A DNA stretch of 64,000 nt from Streptomyces sulphureus DSM 40104. Lineage in GTDB: Bacteria > Actinomycetota > Actinomycetes > Streptomycetales > Streptomycetaceae. Position 1 is the first letter of the stretch; each line of letters begins with the position of its first letter. The stretch lies in assembly GCF_000381025.1 (NCBI RefSeq), contig NZ_KB905813.1, forward strand, positions 875,082 through 939,081. Reading direction: 5' to 3'. Under the pieces are notes generated by a model, which ran no database searches, was not told the origin of the DNA, and was given only the letters and a program-made list of their open reading frames with translations. Both the position numbers and the translations under genes were made by a program. This document shows positions 25,424-34,517 of the stretch, one piece after another.

Positions 25424-25837
25424 GTGCAGATCACCGACACCGCCATATGCCTGACCGTTGACGACGTTCCTGCCTCCGCCTCGTTCCTGAGCCGGTACTT
25501 CGGCTACACCGAGGCCGTGGCCGCCGACGGCTTCGCGTCCCTCGGCCACCCCGACGCGCCCAACGTGATCTTCCACCGGCGCGGCCTCGAAGTGCTCCCC
25601 GAGGGCTTCCGCGACCGGCACGCGGACGGGGTGATCCTCGCGTTTGTCGTGAACGACCTGCGCAAGGAGTACGAGCGGCTGCGCGACGAAGGCGTCACCA
25701 TCACCTTGGAGCCCCTCGAGGAGCCGTGGGGTGAGCGGCTGTTCATGGTCGCCGACCCCAACGGGGTCCCCATCGAGTTGGTCGAATGGGCCACGCAGAA
25801 CGAAAGCAGGAGCGGACACGCGGAGACGCACGCGTGA
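25424..25837 (+). CDS. VOC-family protein (glyoxalase/bleomycin-resistance-like)
   Basis: The 137-aa product has one vicinal-oxygen-chelate domain of two beta-alpha-beta-beta-beta units: VDDVPASASFLSRYFGYTE near residue 12, HADGVILAFVVNDLRKEYER near 67, and the C-terminal WGERLFMVADPNGVPIELVE with the metal-ligand Glu. The GTG start has GAGGAG 4 nt upstream. Members isomerise, dioxygenate or bind reactive small molecules. TetR control from the divergent gene suggests an inducible detoxification or binding role; the ligand is unknown. Confidence 0.87.
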   Translation: MQITDTAICLTVDDVPASASFLSRYFGYTEAVAADGFASLGHPDAPNVIFHRRGLEVLPEGFRDRHADGVILAFVVNDLRKEYERLRDEGVTITLEPLEEPWGERLFMVADPNGVPIELVEWATQNESRSGHAETHA

Positions 25838-25971
25838 ACCCCCTCTCCACGCGCCGGTCGACGGCCGCTGATCCAGGTGTGAAAGCCCGCGAGAACGACT
25901 TCGGCGATCGACTGGCGCAGTCGCGAAGGGAAGGAGGACAGCGGGCCGGGTCACCGGCTGCGACCGAGCGG

Positions 25972-26010
25972 CCGCGGCCGTCCACCGGGAGCATCGGAGG
26001 ACGGCCGCGG
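25972..26010. terminator. Hairpin terminator between convergent genes
   Basis: A perfect 12-bp stem (CCGCGGCCGTCC/GGACGGCCGCGG) with a 15-nt loop lies between the VOC gene and the oppositely oriented beta-propeller gene. Confidence 0.65.
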
Positions 26011-26067
26011 TAGCGTGCAGCGCTCCCTCCGGATCAGCGCACTACGTGCGCCAGCGAAATGGGGCGG

Positions 26068-27496
26068 TCAGGAGGCGGTGAGCGCCATGAGCGACACATG
26101 CTCGTCGCTCTCGACCTGGGGGCTCGTTCCAGGGGTGAGGTACAACGTGCCGTCGCGTAGGTACGGCAGCGGTCGCAGACCGGCCTTACCGCCGGCTGTG
26201 TCGGCCGTGTACGTACGCACCGTGCTCGGTCGTCCGCTCTTCGGGGAGAACTTCACCAAGCGGACCGGGTGGTGGTCGTTTCCGTCGGACAGGGCCAGAA
26301 TTTCCTTGCTGTCGGTATCCACCGGCCGGTACTTCTGCATGTAGCCGGTGGTCTCGCGCTCCCACAGCCGCTTGCCCGACGAGGGCGACCAGGCGACGAT
26401 CTTGTTTCTGTCTTCGTCCGCGTCGTCCTCGGTCACTGCCGCCGCGATGACGTCCTTCCGGATGATCAGGTCCGGGGACGAGCCGCCGTCTTCGTCCACG
26501 TGCTTGAGTATGTGCTCGGCACCCCGCTCAAGCTTGATCTCCCCCTCGCGGGAGAAAATGCTCAACCGCGCGGTGGAGTAGTTCTTGGGAGTGTTCACCA
26601 CGACGGGGTCGGCATGCAGGACGTGCGCAACGGTCCCCTCGGGCCCGAGGTATTGACTCCAGCGCTCTTGACCGGAGGCAGGGTCAACTACCGCGACACT
26701 GAACGGAACACCTGACGCAGGAGTGCTTTCCTCCTCGCAGCGCTGTTTGCGCACCAGTTGGCTACCCCCGACGTGTTCCTCCCCTACGCAGTCGGACCGC
26801 CCGTAGAGGGACGCTCCCTCGCGCCACAACTCCCTCCCCGTACGCGCGTGGAAAGCCGTCGTGACTCGACCTGTTGCTTCGACGACCGCCGTTTCGCCGC
26901 TGCGTGCGATCCGCGCAGGGTAGTCGAGCTCGAAGTCCTCGTCGTTCTCGGCAAGCTTCTTGGTCCACAGAAGTTTTCCGCGGTGGACGTCGACTGCCCA
27001 TGCTGTGGAGCAGTCGTCCTCTCCTGGCCCACCTACCAGGACTGCCACACCACCGCCCGCCGAGGTCGATGCCTGGCAGCGCACGTGCCCGCCCGGGGTA
27101 GCCACCTCCCACCGTTGCTTTCCCGTGGTCCGATCCAAGCCGACCACCCGCTCCGGCAACGACTTGACGACCTGTTCCCGACTGACCCACACACCGCGAT
27201 GACCGGACGCTCGCGGAGCCTGCTGCGCCTCTTCCAGCGGCAGGCTCCACAGCATCCGCGCCTCCTTCTCCGCCGCGCCTTTCCCCTGCGCGTCGTCCTG
27301 GCCGGGCGAGGCGATCAACCACGCGCCCACACCAGCCACACTCACGACACAGACCGTCAACAACGCCGCGACTCGACGCCGTCGGCGAGGAGGCCGCGGC
27401 GGATGCGGTGGCTGAGGGGGGGGGCGGAGGGAAGGGCCCTACCGGCGGGGCCGGATACCCTGGCGGGTACGGGCCGACGCCACTGGTGCTACTCAC
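26068..27496 (-). pseudogene. PQQ-like beta-propeller membrane/secreted protein, frameshifted in a 9-G tract
   Basis: GTG 27496 starts a Pro/Gly-rich cytoplasmic leader (GPYPPGYPAPPVGPFPPPP) typical of Streptomyces PQQ-binding-like proteins. At 27416-27424 a run of nine G (plus strand) shifts the frame. With eight, it continues into a basic stretch, a TM helix (LLTVCVVSVAGVGAWLIA) and a propeller with repeated tryptophan blades (GLDRTTGKQRWEVATPGG, AVDVHRGKLLWTKKL, ARTGRELWREGA, WSPSSGKRLWERETTG). Corrected length would be 475 aa. As read, a TTG at 27363 could start a shorter product. Possible sequencing error, phase variation or genuine decay. Exact function unknown. Confidence 0.7.
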
Positions 27497-28285
27497 ACGA
27501 CCTCACATCACGATTCAGATGATTTCTCCTCGCGCCCATACCCTGACCGCACACAGGGACTCTCTGCACGTCGACTCCTCTGAGGTTGCACCGTCGGCAG
27601 CCGTGTCGATCGACTGCCTGGAGATCCGAAGCGCCGTCCATCGCCCGACTGTTGTGGCCAGCGGTATCGCTCCCGCCCAGGCTGCGGTGCAGCCGCAGGT
27701 GGCTGCACCCAGGTCTTTCCGCCGTCGGGCCGCGACTTGGGCTGGCCGGACACCGACGTAGTCGGTCGCCCGCGGTGCCAACAGGCCGGCAGCCGCTCGA
27801 ACTTCTGGCCGTCGACGAGCGTCTGCGACGTGACCCGCAGCGTCCGCGCCTCCTACGTCGAAACAATCGTGGGCGAGGACGGTCGGCTCCGTCCTCGCCC
27901 ATCTGCTGACGGCGTCGGCGGAAGAGCAGCAGCGGGGCCGCGAGGAGGAGTGTCCCGGCGCTGATGTGGCAATGCAGCCGTACGTGCCGGTGCCGGTGCG
28001 TGCGTCAACGCCACCCGGGCCTCGATCCGTCCAAGCTCGTCCAGGCGCCGGGGTCTTCTTGTGTGTTTGTCGCCGTGCATGGGTGCCTTTCGTCGTAGGG
28101 ATCGGTCGTGAAGTGGGCACGGAGAGAGGTTGCGGGGCCAGCCCTGCAACTCCGCATGCGTGGCCTGCTTTTCTCCGAGATCCTGGCGGCGAGTTCGGCG
28201 CACCGGATCTCGCTCTCCTCTCTCGATGTACGCGACTTGTACGCGGCGAATACGTGAACTGTGCGTTTGGGGTAGCGTGTGGGGC
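27497..28285. other. 789-bp region upstream of tap without a confident gene
   Basis: Open frames here lack recognisable domains. Near 28229-28258 short words related to GTACGCG recur just before the tap start and may be part of its control region. A small hairpin CTGCGG-TGCAG-CCGCAG occurs near 27680. Confidence 0.45.
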
Positions 28286-30409
28286 GTGGAATCTGAGGAG
28301 CGTTTCGAGGCGATCGACGCGCTGGTCGCCTCCCGCGCATCGCTGCCTGTGCCGTCGGAGCGGCAGCGTTTGAGGAAGGCGCACGGGCTCACCGTCGCCG
28401 AGGTCGCGGAGGCGCTGGGGGTGCGTCGGGCGACCGTCAGTGACTGGGAAGCAGGCAAGCGAGAACCCCGACCTCCGGAACGCAATGCTTATGCCCGGCT
28501 GTTGAGGCAACTCGCCGAGCTCTATCCCGCCCCGCCGGCGCCGTCCGAGGCCGGGACGGCATCGGCGCACGCGATGTTCACCCCGGCCGCACCTGCGTCG
28601 GTGCCCACGTCGGCTGTTGTGGAGTCGACGCCCGCGTCCTCGACGCGAACCCCGCGGCGGCCGGCCGCGAAGAAGGCGGCGCGGAAAAAGCCGGCTTCGG
28701 GCCCGGCTTCGGCGGAGGGTTCGCGGTATGCGGATGGTCCGCTCGCAGTCCTGGACGGGGAAGGGCACGCGCACGGAGTCGGGGGGCAGTTGCTGTCCTG
28801 CCCGGCCGGCTCGGTCGTCGAGCTGGTGGAGTGGACGCTGCAGCAGACCCGGATCGGTGCTTCGCGGTTGCACGAGCACGGGTGGGACGCGGACCCGCTG
28901 CTGGTGTTGACTCCGGCCGCGGCGGCCCGCCTCGGTCTGCCGGGGCAGGCTCCCGACGTGCCGTCCACGGACGGCGGGCCGCGGCTGCGACGCCTCCCGG
29001 ATGATCACCCGGTCCTGTCCCAACTCGTCACGGCGGGTTGGCAGTTGACGCGTCGGGGGTTCGGCCCGTGGGCGAGGATCTACCGCCCCGCCGTGCGGGA
29101 GCGCAGGCAGTGCGTGCAGCTCTGCCTGCCCGGCTGGGGCGCGTTGGAGGAGCGCGCCTGGGGCCCCCTCGCCGCCGCGGCCGCACAAGACCAGGTGCCC
29201 GCACCCGAACTCGCCCGCATCCTGGGCGCGTACGCGTCTCGGGTCCTCACCCCGCGCGGCTCGACCGCTGTGGCCGGCCTGGAGTTGATGACCGCGCTGC
29301 GCCCGCCCACGCGCCCGGTGCGCGGCGAGGACGGCGACTGGGTCAAGGAGATCCGGCCGGACTCCCTCGGGGAGGAGCCCCTCGAACCGGCGCCGCCCGA
29401 GGCCCCCTTCGGACACCCGTTGGTCGGCGCCCGCGACGAAGCCCCCGACGTCGCGGTGAACGAGGAGGCGTACGACTGGGCGCGCGACCCGGAGACGCTG
29501 AGCGATGCCGAGTGCGCCATGCCGTGGGCGGTCGGTCTCGACGTCAACTGCGCGTTCCTCGCCGCCGCCAACCGGCTCACCGTCGGTCTCGGCGCCCCCG
29601 AACACGTCCAACGCCCGCAGTTCGACAAGCGCCTGCCCGGCTCCTGGCTCGTCGACCTCTCCCACATCCACGTCGATGAGCGCCTCCCCTCACCGTTCAC
29701 CCCCGACGGCACCCGTCCGACCGGACCGGCCTGGTACGCGACGCCCACAGTCGCCTACGCCGCCGAACTCGGCGCCGACATCGCTCCGTTGGAAGCGTGG
29801 GTACGCCCGCACAAGGGCGCCTACCTCGACCCCTGGTACCAACGGCTCCGCGACGCCTACATGACCACGATGCAACAGCTCGGCGTCACCGACGACATGA
29901 CCCCGCAGCAGTACCTCGAGGCAATGGCACACCACAAGGACGGCGACCCCGGCGAAGTCGCAGTCCTCGGCGCGATCAAGGCCACCGTCAAAGGCGGCCT
30001 GGGCAAGCTGCGGGAACGCGCGGCCGGCCGCGGATGGCGCCCCGGACAGCCCTGGTCCGCACTGCAACGCCCCACCTGGCGTCCCGACATCCGCGCCGCC
30101 GTCATCGCCCAAGCCCGCACGGCCATGCACCGCAAGATGCGGAACATGGCCCACCACGGCCTCTACCCCCTCGCGGTGCTCTCCGACTGCGTCGTCTACC
30201 CCGCGGCCGGCCCCTCCCCGCTCGATCTTCTGCCGACCGGTCCCGACGGGCAGCCGCTCACCAAGGGCGTCTTCGCCCTCGGCCCCTCCCCAGGCCGAAT
30301 CAAACACGAAGGCAGCCGGCCACTGCTGTGGGCGGCCGAACTCCTCGACCAGGGCGGCAACCCCGCCAACCACATCAAAGGCTCCGACGCGGTCGCGGAG
30401 GGCGAGTAG
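28286..30409 (+). CDS. tap: Telomere-associated protein Tap
   Basis: The 707-aa product follows Streptomyces Tap throughout. It has an N-terminal Cro-type HTH (LTVAEVAEALGVRRATVSDW, residues 35-54), an Ala/Pro-rich linker with a basic patch, then conserved blocks GPLAVLDGEGHAHGVGGQLL, WQLTRRGFGPWARIYRP, SRVLTPRGSTAVAGLELMTA, AVGLDVNCAFLAAANRL, PAWYATPTVAYAAELG and HRKMRNMAHHGLYPLAVLSD. Tap binds the single-stranded 3' telomere overhang and recruits Tpg. GTG 28286 starts the conserved sequence; no strong ribosome site is seen, so it may be leaderless. It ends 3 nt before tpg. No frameshift or internal stop. Confidence 0.92.
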   Translation: MESEERFEAIDALVASRASLPVPSERQRLRKAHGLTVAEVAEALGVRRATVSDWEAGKREPRPPERNAYARLLRQLAELYPAPPAPSEAGTASAHAMFTPAAPASVPTSAVVESTPASSTRTPRRPAAKKAARKKPASGPASAEGSRYADGPLAVLDGEGHAHGVGGQLLSCPAGSVVELVEWTLQQTRIGASRLHEHGWDADPLLVLTPAAAARLGLPGQAPDVPSTDGGPRLRRLPDDHPVLSQLVTAGWQLTRRGFGPWARIYRPAVRERRQCVQLCLPGWGALEERAWGPLAAAAAQDQVPAPELARILGAYASRVLTPRGSTAVAGLELMTALRPPTRPVRGEDGDWVKEIRPDSLGEEPLEPAPPEAPFGHPLVGARDEAPDVAVNEEAYDWARDPETLSDAECAMPWAVGLDVNCAFLAAANRLTVGLGAPEHVQRPQFDKRLPGSWLVDLSHIHVDERLPSPFTPDGTRPTGPAWYATPTVAYAAELGADIAPLEAWVRPHKGAYLDPWYQRLRDAYMTTMQQLGVTDDMTPQQYLEAMAHHKDGDPGEVAVLGAIKATVKGGLGKLRERAAGRGWRPGQPWSALQRPTWRPDIRAAVIAQARTAMHRKMRNMAHHGLYPLAVLSDCVVYPAAGPSPLDLLPTGPDGQPLTKGVFALGPSPGRIKHEGSRPLLWAAELLDQGGNPANHIKGSDAVAEGE

Positions 30410-30412
30410 ACG

Positions 30413-30991
30413 ATGGGCGTCTTCGACGACGCGCTGGAGCGCGCCACCCAACAAGCCGTCACCACCCCGCTGCCGACCACCGCCCCGGCCCGCATGCGAC
30501 ACCTCGTCGCCCACCTCGGCACCGCCGCCGCAGCCGCCCGCGCACTGGGCACCTCCGCGACGACGGTGCGCCGCTACATGCGCGGCGCCTCCCGCACCCC
30601 TCGCCCCGAACTCGCCGCCGCGCTGGAGCGCGAGCTGCGCCGGCACTGGAAACCGGGCCTGCGCCGTGCCGCGCTGAAGCGGGCCGAGCGGGAGGGCTTC
30701 ACCGTCGAAGCCCGCGCCCGCTTCGGCTACAGCGCCCCGGGCGGCACCACCAACGAACCCCGGCTGCGCCTGATCACCCAGTACATCCCCCCGGCCAGCG
30801 CGCGCGACATCGTCGCAGCCCACCGCCGCGGAGACCCCGAACAGGAACAGCAGCAGCGGTTGGTGGACGCCTTGGCCTTCCACTACTTCCGCGACGGCGG
30901 CCGGCGCGCCCACGGCCTCCAGGTCGGCTTCGGCAGCGTCGACCACGGCGCCGAGTTCGGCGACATCGACTACATCGACGTCGACCTATAA
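30413..30991 (+). CDS. tpg: Telomere terminal protein Tpg
   Basis: The 192-aa product has the Tpg hallmarks: start MGVFDDALERATQQ, an HTH-like segment (MRHLVAHLGTAAAAARALG, TSATTVRRYMRG, about residues 28-58), and the C-terminal FGSVDHGAEFGDIDYIDVDL. Tpg is covalently attached to the 5' ends of linear Streptomyces replicons and primes end patching. The gene directly follows tap, as in known tap-tpg operons. Its length is close to that of characterised Tpg proteins (about 185 aa). No decay is visible. Confidence 0.93.
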   Translation: MGVFDDALERATQQAVTTPLPTTAPARMRHLVAHLGTAAAAARALGTSATTVRRYMRGASRTPRPELAAALERELRRHWKPGLRRAALKRAEREGFTVEARARFGYSAPGGTTNEPRLRLITQYIPPASARDIVAAHRRGDPEQEQQQRLVDALAFHYFRDGGRRAHGLQVGFGSVDHGAEFGDIDYIDVDL

Positions 30992-31030
30992 AGGGGAATC
31001 CGGACCGAACTCCGGCTTCGCCGATTGTGT

Positions 31031-31070
31031 CTGAGCACTTCAGTTGGCCACTGAGTGCTTCACCTGGCCA
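31031..31070. repeat. Two imperfect ~20-bp direct repeats, possible IS end relic
   Basis: TGAGCACTTCAGTTGGCCAC and TGAGTGCTTCACCTGGCCAC lie in tandem just after tpg. Tandem repeats containing TGGCCA resemble the multiple terminal repeats of IS21-type elements, but no istA/istB sequence is present. Confidence 0.4.
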
Positions 31071-31258
31071 CGCTTTGCTCTGAGTTCTGCGCCGGTCGCG
31101 GCGCAGCAGCTTTCTTGCTGTCGGTGGTTCTCCGGTGGGGTGTCGGAAGTCTGTCGGCGGTGTCCGTGATCCGTCTGCGGTCTGTCGGGTGGAGGTTGCG
31201 ACCTTGGGCGGGTTGGTGCTCCTCATGAGCGCGCTGCTCCAGATAGCTAGGACCTGTC

Positions 31259-31502
31259 ATGGTGTCGTCCGCAGCCCAGAGTCGAACGTGGGACGTTCAC
31301 CGGCTGCCGTCTGCTCAGGGCAGGACCTTCCTGGTCACTGGGGCTAACGCCGGGATCGGCTACTTCGCCGCGGAGCAGCTCGCCGCCACCCGCGCCGTCG
31401 TGCCACTCGGCAGCCGGGACGCCACGAAAGCCGACGCCGCCATGGCCTCGATCCGCTTTCGCGTCGTCGGCGCGCATGTGCAGCACCTCCAACTGGACCT
31501 CG
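31259..31502 (+). pseudogene. 5' fragment of a short-chain dehydrogenase
   Basis: It reads as the N-terminus of an SDR (RTFLVTGANAGIGYFAAEQL with the TGxxxGIG cofactor motif, then HVQHLQLDLA) and ends abruptly after about 80 codons at ~31502. There it abuts the 5' fragment of an oppositely oriented AsnC-type regulator. The catalytic part is missing. Confidence 0.65.
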
Positions 31503-31673
31503 CGAGGCCACCACCCGCAGCACGCCCGCCGAGGACAGCCGGTGATAGCGCCGGGCGACCGTGCTGTCGGAGACGCCGAGCACCTCGGCGATTCTGCTGA
31601 ATTGGACGCGCCCGTCGATCTGGAGGGCGTGCGCGAGGTCGCGGTCGATCTTGTCGAGCGTGATGGAATTCAC
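31503..31673 (-). pseudogene. 5' fragment of an Lrp/AsnC regulator
   Basis: GTG 31673 starts a typical Lrp/AsnC winged HTH (LDKIDRDLAHALQIDGRVQF, SRIAEVLGVSDSTVARRYHR, LSSAGVLRVVAS). Homology ends at ~31503, where sequence of an SDR from the other strand begins. The effector-binding domain is lost. Confidence 0.68.
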
Positions 31674-31857
31674 CCGACAAAGCTATGGGTGTGCGGCGAT
31701 CCGTCAAATGAGCGGCGGTTGGCGCCATCGGCGGTCGGACTCAAATGGTCATGCGAGACACATGCCTCCGGCACGCACCCGTGCCCCCTCACCCCCAGGT
31801 GGCAGACCCCGACGATCCGGCACCCCTGCACACTCATCACACACCTGGGGTCCCTGT

Positions 31858-32076
31858 GGCGGGTGCCAGTACGGCGACACCATGGAGATCTGCATCATCA
31901 CGTCGGACGACGTCATCGCACCGTTCCTGCGCATCGACGGGCAGTCGGGCTCGGAGATCACCGGCCCGGCGTTCTCGCCCGACGGCTCCCGGCTGTACTT
32001 CTCCAGCCGGCGGGGGACCAGGGGGAGTTCAGCCGGTGGGATCACGTACGAGGTGACGGGGTCGTTCCGCTTCTGA
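31858..32076 (+). pseudogene. 3' fragment of a PhoX-type (DUF839) phosphatase
   Basis: About 70 codons match the C-terminus of DUF839/PhoX proteins: DTMEICIITSDDVIAPFLRI, GSEITGPAFSPDGSRLYF, SSAGGITYEVTGSFRF. The upstream part is absent. PhoX enzymes are exported calcium/iron phosphatases; this fragment is not functional. Confidence 0.6.
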
Positions 32077-32238
32077 CCGCCGTCCCGGAGCGCGGCGTGA
32101 CGTCGGCCGTAACCGGCGTCGCGCTCCATCCGCACGCGAGGGCACGCAGTGCGCCGGGAGCAAAGATGCAGAGGGCCGCCACCAAGGGGTGGTCGTCAAC
32201 TTCCACGGGCGGTGAGAGTACGGGGGTCACCGAGGTGC

Positions 32239-32634
32239 TCACCGTGTCCTCCCGCCCCGCTCGGCCCGCCGCCACACGAGCACACGGCGCTGTGGGCGCG
32301 CGTCCACCTCCCGAGTGGCACGCACGGTGAGCACGTCACCGTTTAGTTCGGCGTCCCGGCTCTGCTCCGTGCCGATCCAGTCTGCGCGTGAGGAGATCCG
32401 GATACGGTGCACCACCTTCCCGCCCACCGCACGCCAGTCGCCCGCGTACCCCATGTAGGAGGGGCCCGGCCCCGGTGTCGTGGGCATCATGCTCACCGAG
32501 ACATGGCCGCCGGCGGTGTACACGAGCATCCCGTCCGGGGCGGTACCGAGCGGGCCCTCCCCGACTGGCCGTCCCGCCTCGTCCACGTCGTGGAACGCCT
32601 GGAGGCGCCACACACCGACCAGATCATGTGTCAT
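32239..32634 (-). CDS. Lipocalin-like domain protein
   Basis: The 131-aa product matches the bacterial lipocalin-like domain: it starts LVGVWRLQAFHDVDEAGRPV, followed by TAPDGMLVYTAGGHVSVSMM, YAGDWRAVGGKVVHRIRIS and ELNGDVLTVRA. No signal peptide. Its ATG overlaps the stop of the alpha/beta hydrolase, so it is the last gene of the polyketide operon as read. In other clusters such proteins act as small binding or cyclase-like proteins; its job here is unknown. Confidence 0.78.
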   Translation of the reverse strand: MTHDLVGVWRLQAFHDVDEAGRPVGEGPLGTAPDGMLVYTAGGHVSVSMMPTTPGPGPSYMGYAGDWRAVGGKVVHRIRISSRADWIGTEQSRDAELNGDVLTVRATREVDARPQRRVLVWRRAERGGRTR

Positions 32635-33530
32635 GTCCGCTGCTCCTCACCGGTCTTGTCGTGCCGCAGGCAGTCCGCCACGAAGCGGAGCACGCCTTCG
32701 TGGTACGCGCGCGCCGTCCAGCCGAGGCTGATGTTGTGCCCGGCATCGGGCTGACGGTCAATCAGGACGCGGGGCGCCGCGTGCAGCCGGGACCGTATCC
32801 GGTTGACCGCCCGCCGGTCGGTGCGCCACCAGCGCTCGTGCTCGGCGAAGGTGAACCGCACGGGCACCCGGATCAGCCCGGCCAGCCGTGCGAATGCCTC
32901 CGGCCAGCGCGCGGCGTCCGCCAGCTCGCGTGGCGGTATCGGGGCGACGACCGCGCAGCTCGCCCGGAACGTACCCGGCGGATACAGCCGCAGCGGGCCC
33001 CAGCTGCCCTGCCGGTGTCCGGCCGAGCCGGCCGGCACGGTGAGCGGGACCAGGTACTCGTCACCGCATCCAGAGACCGCGAGACCGAGCACCCCGGGCA
33101 CCGTCCCGTCCGCCGCGATCCGCAGCGCCGGCTTGCTGCCGAAAGAGTGCGCGAGCAGGAAAAGCCCGGCGCCCGTCTCGTACCGGGCCGTCAGGTCGCT
33201 CAGTGCCGACGTCAGGGTGACCGCCTGTTCCGCAACCGTCTGTCCCGCGGGCAGCCGACCGGCGGAGAGACCGTAGCCGGGCCGGTCGAGGGCCACCGTC
33301 GCAAATCCCAGATCCGCGGCGAGGGCCAGCAACGACGTCTCCGGACGGGCCGGTCCGTGGAAGTATCCCGCAGTCATACCCGCTCCGTGCAGAGCGACGA
33401 CGGTCGCCCTGCACGGAGTGTGCCGCGGACGGGCGAGAAGTCCGGAAAGCGGGACCCCGTCCGCGTCCAGCGTGATCTCCCGGACCGTCGGTGACGGTGG
33501 CGCGGGGACGCTCGGCCGTGCCGTCGTCAC
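32631..33530 (-). CDS. Alpha/beta hydrolase of the polyketide operon
   Basis: The 299-aa hydrolase has an oxyanion segment (TVVALHGAGMTAGYFHGP), a nucleophile elbow with Ser129 in LLAHSFGSKPAL (H-S-F-G variant of GxSxG), and a C-terminal DAGHNISLG His. The GTG start overlaps the aromatase stop (GTGA). It could release the polyketide from the ACP, hydrolyse an ester or act on a late intermediate. No signal peptide, so it is cytosolic. Confidence 0.82.
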   Translation of the reverse strand: MTTARPSVPAPPSPTVREITLDADGVPLSGLLARPRHTPCRATVVALHGAGMTAGYFHGPARPETSLLALAADLGFATVALDRPGYGLSAGRLPAGQTVAEQAVTLTSALSDLTARYETGAGLFLLAHSFGSKPALRIAADGTVPGVLGLAVSGCGDEYLVPLTVPAGSAGHRQGSWGPLRLYPPGTFRASCAVVAPIPPRELADAARWPEAFARLAGLIRVPVRFTFAEHERWWRTDRRAVNRIRSRLHAAPRVLIDRQPDAGHNISLGWTARAYHEGVLRFVADCLRHDKTGEEQRT

Positions 33531-34477
33531 GACCGAGCGTCCCCGGCGCGCCGCTCCGCGTACTCCCTGGCCAGGGTGAGTGTCGCGAGGCTGTTGGTGC
33601 TGAGCGCGGTGCGGGCGTGCTCGATCGCGTCCCGCACCGTCGCGTCCGCGCCCAGGACCCGCGCCACGGCGTCGGGGTCGACGCTGATCGTGTGCTGCGA
33701 AGTGGCCGTGACGCCGTCGCCGTCGGGTGCGACGGTCCAGCGGCCGGTGTGCAGACTCAGCAGGGCGGGGAGGGTGACCTGCTTGTACACGATCCGGTGC
33801 GGTGGCATTCCCACCCGGTACGACTTTGTGGTGTGGGATATGCCGTCCTTGGCCACCGTGTCCATCTCCAGCGTCTGCAGGCCCGGCACGGGTTCCTCCA
33901 GTCGCACCGCTCTGACGTGCGGCAGACGCTCGGTCCACCGGTCCGCCCGGTCGATGAAGTCGTACACGTCCGTGGCGGAGCCCTTTATGCGGACCGTGTC
34001 CTCGAAGGAGCAGGTGAGTTCATCGTTGGCGGCGCCCGACTCGGCGATGGTTCGCAGAGACTCCAGTTCGGCGCGGGAGTTGTTGTCGACCACGTCGTCG
34101 AGCCAGCTGAGGCTTTCTGTGTCGACCGCCCGGTAGTCGTGCGTGAGACGCACCAGTGACTCCCCCGATGGGAGGGCGGCGATGTGCCAGGTGCCGCCCA
34201 TCGCCGCCACCGGGGGCGCTGTGACCTCCTGTCGAAAACGGATGCGCAGGTTCTCGTGGTCCAGGGTGCGGTGCGAAATCCAGTTCTTGACGGTGTCGTC
34301 GGCGGTGGCCCAGATGCGGATGCGCTCCTCGCGCTCACTCCGTTCCACATGGTCGACGTGAATGTTCGGCGGGAAGAGCCGGGGCCAGTCCTCCGCGTGG
34401 GCCAGCAGGTGGTAGACGGTATCGGCCGGAGCGCCGATCTTGATCTCGTGCCCGGACTCGTGCAGTTCGGACGCCAT
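33527..34477 (-). CDS. Type II polyketide didomain aromatase/cyclase
   Basis: The 316-aa protein holds two SRPBCC (START-like) domains. The first (about 8-150) contains IGAPADTVYHLLAHAEDWPR; the second (about 158-305) contains DTVRIKGSATDVYDFIDRAD and a YRVGMPPHRIVYKQ segment. Didomain ARO/CYCs usually work with C9-reducing ketoreductases and catalyse the first ring closure and aromatization of the nascent polyketide. That fits the adjacent ketoreductase (40 nt upstream). Confidence 0.9.
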   Translation of the reverse strand: MASELHESGHEIKIGAPADTVYHLLAHAEDWPRLFPPNIHVDHVERSEREERIRIWATADDTVKNWISHRTLDHENLRIRFRQEVTAPPVAAMGGTWHIAALPSGESLVRLTHDYRAVDTESLSWLDDVVDNNSRAELESLRTIAESGAANDELTCSFEDTVRIKGSATDVYDFIDRADRWTERLPHVRAVRLEEPVPGLQTLEMDTVAKDGISHTTKSYRVGMPPHRIVYKQVTLPALLSLHTGRWTVAPDGDGVTATSQHTISVDPDAVARVLGADATVRDAIEHARTALSTNSLATLTLAREYAERRAGDARS

Positions 34478-34517
34478 GGGGAACTCCTCGGGGCTCGGTG
34501 CGGGACGGGTGGCGCGG

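Noticed and set aside
28286..30409. Plasmid replication initiator
   Set aside because: The HTH start could suggest Rep, but the remaining conserved blocks and the adjacent tpg identify Tap.
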